DNA of 64,000 nucleotides, from NCBI GenBank assembly GCA_030549495.1, contig JAUIRK010000987.1:1-64000 (forward strand). The letters are read 5' to 3'. Positions 57,990 to 64,000 of the stretch are shown here, piece after piece (within the stretch, counting starts at the first letter, position 1; the number at the start of each line of letters is the position of its first letter). The notes beneath the pieces were generated by a model. The model searched no databases, was not told the origin of the DNA, and saw only the letters and a program-made list of their open reading frames with translations. Both the position numbers and the translations under genes were made by a program. This stretch comes from Nectonema munidae (taxonomy: Eukaryota > Nematomorpha > Nectonematoida > Nectonematidae).

Positions 57990-58330
57990 ATAGATGGACA
58001 CAAGGGACTAATAAATTCACAAAGTTTTCCGTATATTTTTGCAACCGGAGTAATATTTTCAAAGAGAGATTCTTTTTTCATGTGCTTTCACTCTATGCTC
58101 CTTAGTTGATAAAATGTTCTTTTTTCCGTAATTTAAAATATTGCTCAAACTAAATAAAAGATGCAGTTTTATATCGCTTTTTACTTTCGACCAAATCGAT
58201 TCAACGGGATTAGATATTGGACCACACGGCGAAAAAATGAAGTAACTGATTTTCTTTCAATTCATTCTATGAAAAAACGCTTTCAACCAGGGAGTATTAT
58301 CAGCACTAAGAATAATATTACTTTCATTGT
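57990..58330 (-). pseudogene. IS630/Tc1-type DDE transposase fragment
   Basis: On the minus strand: LSADNTPWLKAFFHRMN (the DNAPxH region), then IFSPCGPISNPVESIWSKVK (the PYSPxLNPIExxWSxxK motif) and about 40 further codons in frame. Earlier catalytic parts are missing and stops interrupt it. No inverted ends were recognised. Confidence 0.6.
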
Positions 58331-59134
58331 AATTCTACAATTTTTTCAATTACAATCATATAATTTTTATGTTATTCTGTCCATTTTTAAAATAGTTTAC
58401 CCCTTCTATCATTTTTCTCACCCTCAAATATCCTATATGAATTTCACACCGAAATATTGAATTATTTAGCCATATGATGCTAATCACCATTATTATTATT
58501 ATTATTATAGATTGATGATAAAATTTTAGTTTTTTTATCATCGTTCTTTATATCGTATTCTTTTCATTCTTTAGGAGTTTTTTTTTGACATTTTTTTAAT
58601 TAATAGCAGTATAGAAAAAAGTAACGATAAGATGTATTTAAGTTTTTTTAATTTAATTATATTATTCAAATTTTCTTGTTTTCAAGTTGAATTTTCATAT
58701 TCATATTTTTAATTTTATTATTCTCACTTTAAACTTCAAAAGGTATTGTTTATGATTAAAAAAATTAATTTATCCAAATTATATTTTAAGGACTGATTAT
58801 TATTTTACACGAAAAAATAGCATTTTGGTAGCGCACTATTTTAAGTTATTATGACAACCGCCTATTTTAAAAGATTATTCCTACCTGAGGAGATTTTACT
58901 TCTTGAAATAAACATTCAAAAATAAGGATGGATAAAATGATAATTGAAAAAAAAAGACAACATTTTATGAATTAGACGAAAGAAAAAAGGCATTAAATTA
59001 AAGAAATGCAGCTATAGGAAAAGCATAACTATTTTTATTTGACATGTCGTTAGAGGACTTTAGGGTAATTCTGATACACATTTAACAAGCAAGTAAATGT
59101 AAAAAACGTATTTTCTAAAATTATAAATAATTAC
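58331..59134. other. 3' flank of the M16-family gene
   Basis: The last exon of the neighbouring gene should lie here or further left, but I could not find codons like PxEQLPDYxxIR. (ATT)n runs near 58490. Otherwise AT-rich. Confidence 0.4.
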
Positions 59135-62100
59135 CAATTCCAATGCTGACAGGACATTTATCATAGAGAAATTCTAAGCACGTTTCTTTAAATGTTTTCA
59201 CGTCGATAGCCTAAAAAAGAAATGAATGAGGGCGCAAAGACAAGAACTGTGTTTAACATGATACATCGATCCTTTCTTCCATTTCGTAGTAGGGAATGCG
59301 CCGACCATAACAAAGCATTTGTCTACAGAATGAAGAAATTGAAGAATGAATAAAGTGTTCAAAACAAAAAGTACCGTCCGATGTCTTCACAAATTGGTGT
59401 TGTTCCATCTAGCTGCAAAAGTATGTTTGTCTTGAGTAAATTTTTTGCACGATTTAATTCAAAGTCATACATGTTCATAGAAATTCTTTTCCTATTGAGA
59501 AAAAGGAGGCGTTAAAAATGGGAAAAAAAGTATTCCTTTTCTCACCATTCATTTAAAATGTCTGTTGTGTGTTCTTGAATAAACATTCTATCGCAGATGT
59601 AATAAATGCCCCATAAGCCCGTATCTTTGTAGCAGGTGTTAAAGGACTGGAAGCTTTGAATTGTACCATGCTTGCTAGCTTTGACAGCCAATCTGCTAGC
59701 GGAGTTAGGACCACCTGCAAAAGATCTATCCCACGTGCCTATTAACTAAGAAATATAAAGCGTATTAAACAGCATAAACAATTATATATACGACGAATTA
59801 CTGTATTTGCGAGCATTAGTGATATATTTCTAGAGTCATCCCAGCCACAACCTTGTACAGCTAAAAGTAAGTGCGCCATTGGCATGGAGTCATCTCGAAC
59901 TCTGGTCTAAAGGCAGCATTACAGTGAAAGCAAAATAAAAAAACAACATTACTTGACACCCAGTATATCTACATGGATATAATTCTGGAACTTTGAATTC
60001 GTATGCTGGATTCATATTTCCGAAATATTTTTCTGCAAGATCATGCAAATGATTGTGATCCACTCCTAATTACAATAGATCAAAAGATGTATAAAAACTT
60101 TTCCTTTTTAGTAGTTTTATTTGTGTTAAAAAACTAGTGAATACATATCAGTGGTTTGTGCTTAATTATAAATATACTGCTCTGGCATACCACGGCGGAG
60201 ACAAAAAGCCCTTGAAATTTAGATGTATTGGTTGAATTGAAAATAAAGATGTTAAAAATTAAAGAATTTTTCCCGTTTTAGTGAGAGCTCAACCGGTTGT
60301 GACATTTGAATGAAAAGTAAATCATTTCTTGCGTTGAATTTAAGCCTCAGATTTATGCTCAATTTTGTAATGGAAATACAGATGTATTTCTTATTTTTCG
60401 TATCCTTAAACATCTTCAAGTGACATAGACAGAAAAAATGAATTATTTTTATCTTGCTAACAAGGATAGAAAAGGGCCAGACGTGAAGCACTACTAATGC
60501 CTAAAATGTTATATACACTTTCACAGAAGATTTTTGAGAATAATGCATATTTAACACAGTTAAGCTTTCGAAAACGTTGGAATGAGAAAAGAATGAGAAA
60601 TATGATTAAAATAAATCGAAAATGGTGAATTTTTATTAATACAAATATTGGTCGGAGAACATTTTAAGTTAACTTAAATTTGATAGGATAATTAAAACTT
60701 CAGGAAATTCAGCTAACAAGATTCTTTTCTTACTGAATTATTTTGATTAATAAACAGATGATTACACTTAAAATAGAGAAAATTATTGTTTTAATTCTCT
60801 ACCATAACAAAATTCTCACAGGTGTATACATAACAATGCAACATAGACACCAACGCAAATTTTTGTATTATAAATTCACAAGACCATCCCTGGATAAACT
60901 GGATTCTTAAATTGAATACTTTTCGAATTTTCAAGCTAGTTTTTATATAATGTCAGTCAAATAGAATTAATTTTTTTAATACTAGCCAATTTAGGACATT
61001 TGCCTTTTTAGGGTTCTGTCATAAAATGCCTTACCTCCAGCAGCAGAGAGAACCATTCTTTGTGGCTTATAATGATCCTTCACGTATTGAACAAGGTGTT
61101 CTCGTTGAATATTCCTAAAGAATTACGTTATATAAAATTAACTAAAGGCCTGTGATTAAAAAAGCTGAAAACACAATTTTCTTTGAAGGATGAAGAAAGA
61201 GGTTGTCTCAATTGGATTAGAATATGTGATTTACATGAATCTAATCCAATGTTCTTAGCACATACATCATCGCTTAAAAAGAATGTTCATTTACTTTATG
61301 TTTTCCACAGGTCCAAGAATTGTTCTTCCTAATGGAGTGCCTTGATAAGCTGCGCTGTGAAGGTGATCAAATATAACTTCTTGTAAATTGGAGTCCACTT
61401 CCTAAAAAATTAAGGTATCAAATAATGGAATTCTTTTAGAATATAATAATAATACTGATTCAAAATTACGATGCAGTGGTCACGTTTTATATTCTGCTTT
61501 ATCACTTGATGCTAAGATTCACCTTGCACGTTACCTTACCAGGAGCAACTATCAGAGCTAGTAATTGCCTTACTCTGACTGTAGCTTGTACCAGACATTG
61601 TGTTCGTATCCTCACATAATGCAGTGTGTGTATCTTATATCTCATTCCTCAATAAAGTCTTTATTCCACAATTGGTTGAATTTTTCCCATTCTAATCCTA
61701 ACACTAATTGTTAAATAACTGTGATAAACTTTGATTACTCTAAATTGGATAGTAGACATTGATAAAGTAAGCTAAATATGGATGACATATAACGCCATCC
61801 TAATTAAAAAAAATCAGGAGGTGAAGTTCAATTTCTCGTCCCGGTTTCCATGAGATTTTTTACTTTGAATTGATTTGTTTGAAGGTAATGCTCATTGAAT
61901 TAAAATTAAAAAATTTATATAAATATAAAATATTGAAAGAAGAGGACGCCATTTTTATGAAAACAACCAGTTTCGGAGTAAAAACCCCTTTATCAAGTTT
62001 GTAGATAAAATAATTAAATAAAAACCGTGAGATGTTTAAACCTTTTCCGCCACTCCATGTTTTATTATTTTTATTAATTATTTTATCTACAAACTTGATA

Positions 62101-64000
62101 AAGGGGTTTTTACTCCGAAATTGGTTGTTTTCATATTAAAAATAAAGTTCCTCTTCTTTCAATATTTTATATTTATATAAATTTTTGTTTTACTTTGTTA
62201 TTTAAAAACATAAAAGTATATTGTGAATTCTTTTTTCTTACTCTCATTCAACTCAAAATAGATATTTTCTTTATTTATTATCAAATATTTATTTCTATTA
62301 AAAAGTTAAAGGTAAATGTGCTTTAAGTCACATGGTTCTTTCGAATCCATTTTATACAAGAAACAATATACATTAAAAAAGACAAAAGAAAAATTATGCG
62401 CATGATATATGTTTTGTCGTCAAAGCGTAGATAGGTGAAAAAAGCGTTGATTTATGCTGAAAAATGTGGTCGAAAAAAGCTCAATTTTTAAAAACACTTT
62501 AAAAAATGGTTAAGAGAACCAACCTTCTTCAAAACGTGAATAAATGTATTAAAAAATATGGTTAACATTCTCTTGCTTTAACCCATTTACGGCCAATGTT
62601 CCTATTTTGGAACATAAGTAATTTCATCTTCGTCTGCTTTTTTCAATGACTTTGAATATAAATCGTCTGCGTTTTTTAGATATCGTCTGCTTTGCTTGGC
62701 CTTAAATGGGTTATAAGTTTGACTCATGTCTAAACTCTAAAGTGTACTTTAGACCGAGCCGATTTTGCCAAACTTTTGAGAGAGGGAGAGGGAACATATC
62801 TGATTCCAGAGGAGAGTGTGGGATAATAGAAATCTCAAAGAAGTTCGAGAAGAGAGGGGGAGGGTAGAATGACGATGTCTCTGCTCTAAACTAAAAATTC
62901 GTCTTTAGGCCAACACAGATGAAGCACTCATACTGATCATAACGAATTCAGAGCCGGTTAAATTCAAAAAACGAAAAGTATAGAGCAAAAATACCAGTAC
63001 ATAAACATGAAATATAACCTGAGCATAAAAAAAAGACGATTTGATTTAGAAAATCCAAAATGATTTTAGGATTCAACACATTAAAAGTGTCAACAAGTGG
63101 AATGAGAGCACCTTTTTCCACAAAATTTCCTATATTTGCTAAAATTTTAAGAATTTAATCGTACCGTGAATTGGCCTTTTGGTTGACAGAGACAACTTTA
63201 CTAAATATTGCGAAAATGAATGTCAATAGATTTTCATCTTGATTATATTACTCAAAAAAGAAGAAATATAACTCATATCTATTTATTTTGGATAATTGAG
63301 TCAAAAAAGTTTCACCTTAAAAACTTTTGTTCTTTCAACTTTAGATGCCGTAAACAACTCGACATAATTGAATACAAAAATTATTACTTGTATGATGTGA
63401 TTTTGCACCCATTTTAATTGCAAAAATTGCAAATGACGATTAAAAAAGACATTTTTTTCTGATTTAGTATTTTAATCTGTTCGTTTGCGATTAGACTCTT
63501 GTTATGCATTATTTAGTACAGAAACAAACTTCAATTCAACAGCTATCAAGTTATAAGCATTTGAATTAGCACAATAAATGTTAATGATCATTTGTTTGAT
63601 GAAGTAGAAAAGGGTTTTATAAAAAGTTTGAATTATGACATATTGGGTAGATATATGTATTAAAAACGGAAACAAAATGTAGCAGTAGGAAAGGTATATA
63701 GGAAAAATGAATTTTATTCAAAAAATTATAAAAATGTTACCTGCATCTCTCTTAGAATGACATTTCGTTCTCGCTCTATCTCATTCTGGCCAAAAGTACT
63801 ACTGAGTAGAATATCAGAGAGGATGTCGACGGCTATGAATAGAAAACATTTAAAGTGGAAACTTATCCTCAAAACAATAGATACCCTTTTCGAGATCTTT
63901 GGACAGGCATTTTGCGTAGTAAACAGTTTGCTCTCGAGAGGTATATGCATTTAAATGAGCTCCCATGTTTTCAACTTCCAACTCCAAATCTGTTTGACTT
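59135..64000 (-). CDS. UQCRC1/PMPCB: Mitochondrial M16-family protein: bc1 core I / processing peptidase beta (3' part, runs off the window)
   Basis: Ten exons on the minus strand: 64000-63885 (continues beyond the edge), 63832-63741, 61401-61295, 61114-61035, 60065-59953, 59906-59802, 59745-59546, 59491-59375, 59322-59265 and 59210-59135. All junctions are GT-AG and keep frame. Key strings: [131 protein letters not shown] and [12 protein letters not shown]. Members are either core I of respiratory complex III or the beta subunit that cuts import signals; arthropod proteins are close to both. The catalytic HxxEH lies upstream, outside the window, so the role cannot be settled. The final exon (about 25 residues) was not found. 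Confidence 0.93.
60066..61034 (-). other. Intron of the M16-family gene (969 bp)
   Basis: Between exons 61114-61035 and 60065-59953. A 79-codon minus frame inside (60491-60252) has no domain. Confidence 0.7.
61908..62187. repeat. Large palindrome, ~115-bp arms
   Basis: The left arm (61908-62020) and right arm (62072-62187) are near-perfect inverted copies around a 51-bp centre. The right arm reads CTACAAACTTGATAAAGGGG, TTTTTACTCCGAAATTGG; the left arm mirrors it (CCAGTTTCGGAGTAAAAACC). The TTGATAAAGG...CCGAAA string is like the motif at 50892. Confidence 0.9.
62578..62714. mobile_element. piggyBac-type MITE, ~130 bp
   Basis: TTAA-CCCATTTACGGCCAA at the left; TTGGCCTTAAATGGG-TTAT at the right. 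Inverted ends CCCATTTAMGGCCAA beside TTAA (worn to TTAT on one side). The interior has CGTCTGC repeated three times. No coding. Confidence 0.65.

Larger units (their letters stand above)
61402..63740 (-). other. Intron of the M16-family gene (2339 bp)
   Basis: Between exons 63832-63741 and 61401-61295. It hosts a palindrome (61908-62187) and a piggyBac-type MITE (62578-62714). The plus frame 63220-63417 is not supported. Confidence 0.75.

Noticed and set aside
59115-59134. 20-base intron after the last seen M16-family exon leading to ENTFFTFTCLL
   Set aside because: Far too short for an intron, and the product does not resemble the family's C-terminus.

Overview
The window comes from a very AT-rich, repeat-crowded animal nuclear genome. 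Introns are mostly 45-65 bp, three host genes are split by them, and LINEs, hAT, piggyBac, Tc1/IS630 and pogo relics fill most of the rest. The best guess is an arthropod, perhaps a copepod-like crustacean; this rests on composition, intron size and protein likeness only. No bacterial operon, CRISPR array, tRNA or rRNA was seen.

Host genes: (1) HSP10 co-chaperonin, minus strand, 23876-24343, four coding exons giving a 101-residue protein. (2) HSP60 chaperonin, plus strand, 39814-43550, eleven coding exons giving 570 residues. The two are head to head, as in many animals, but here 15.5 kb of mobile DNA lies between them. Their products work together in the mitochondrial matrix: HSP60 is the folding chamber and HSP10 its lid. 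(3) The 3' part of a mitochondrial M16-family peptidase / bc1-complex core protein (UQCRC1/PMPCB type), minus strand, ten exons from 59135 to the right edge. (4) A small unrecognised two-exon gene, minus strand, 53263-53635, 104 residues.

Layout: 0.3-1.6 kb is a ~141-bp satellite. 1.7-5.7 kb is a nearly complete Jockey/CR1-group LINE. 6.45-12.26 kb is a long inverted repeat (~580-bp arms) with a decayed piggyBac element nested in its centre, followed by a LINE scrap and a MULE-like transposase relic (12.5-13.6 kb). 13.9-17.5 kb is an RNase H-bearing I-type LINE that has lost its endonuclease. 19.0-23.1 kb holds a hAT relic, several MITEs, a SINE and copy A of a large dispersed repeat whose copy B is at 54.7-56.7 kb. 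24.4-38.7 kb, between the two chaperonin genes, holds a Jockey relic, a hAT MITE, an element with minisatellite-like inverted ends (28.9-30.5 kb) and an RTE-type LINE split by a GC-rich retroelement (32.9-37.0 kb). That retroelement has RT and RNase H but no visible integrase or tyrosine recombinase, and its terminal repeats are in permuted order. 44.2-45.9 kb holds Tc1/IS630-like and pogo/Tigger deletion derivatives and a MITE. 47.7-49.3 kb is a LINE relic, part of which has been amplified into a 110-bp tandem array. 50.9-52.3 kb has a hammerhead-like motif and another hAT relic. The rest is AT-rich DNA with no recognised gene.

The most noteworthy items are the GC-rich retroelement with permuted ends, the stretched HSP10/HSP60 pair, the LINE-derived tandem array, and the MITE insertion with its empty site preserved in a second repeat copy.
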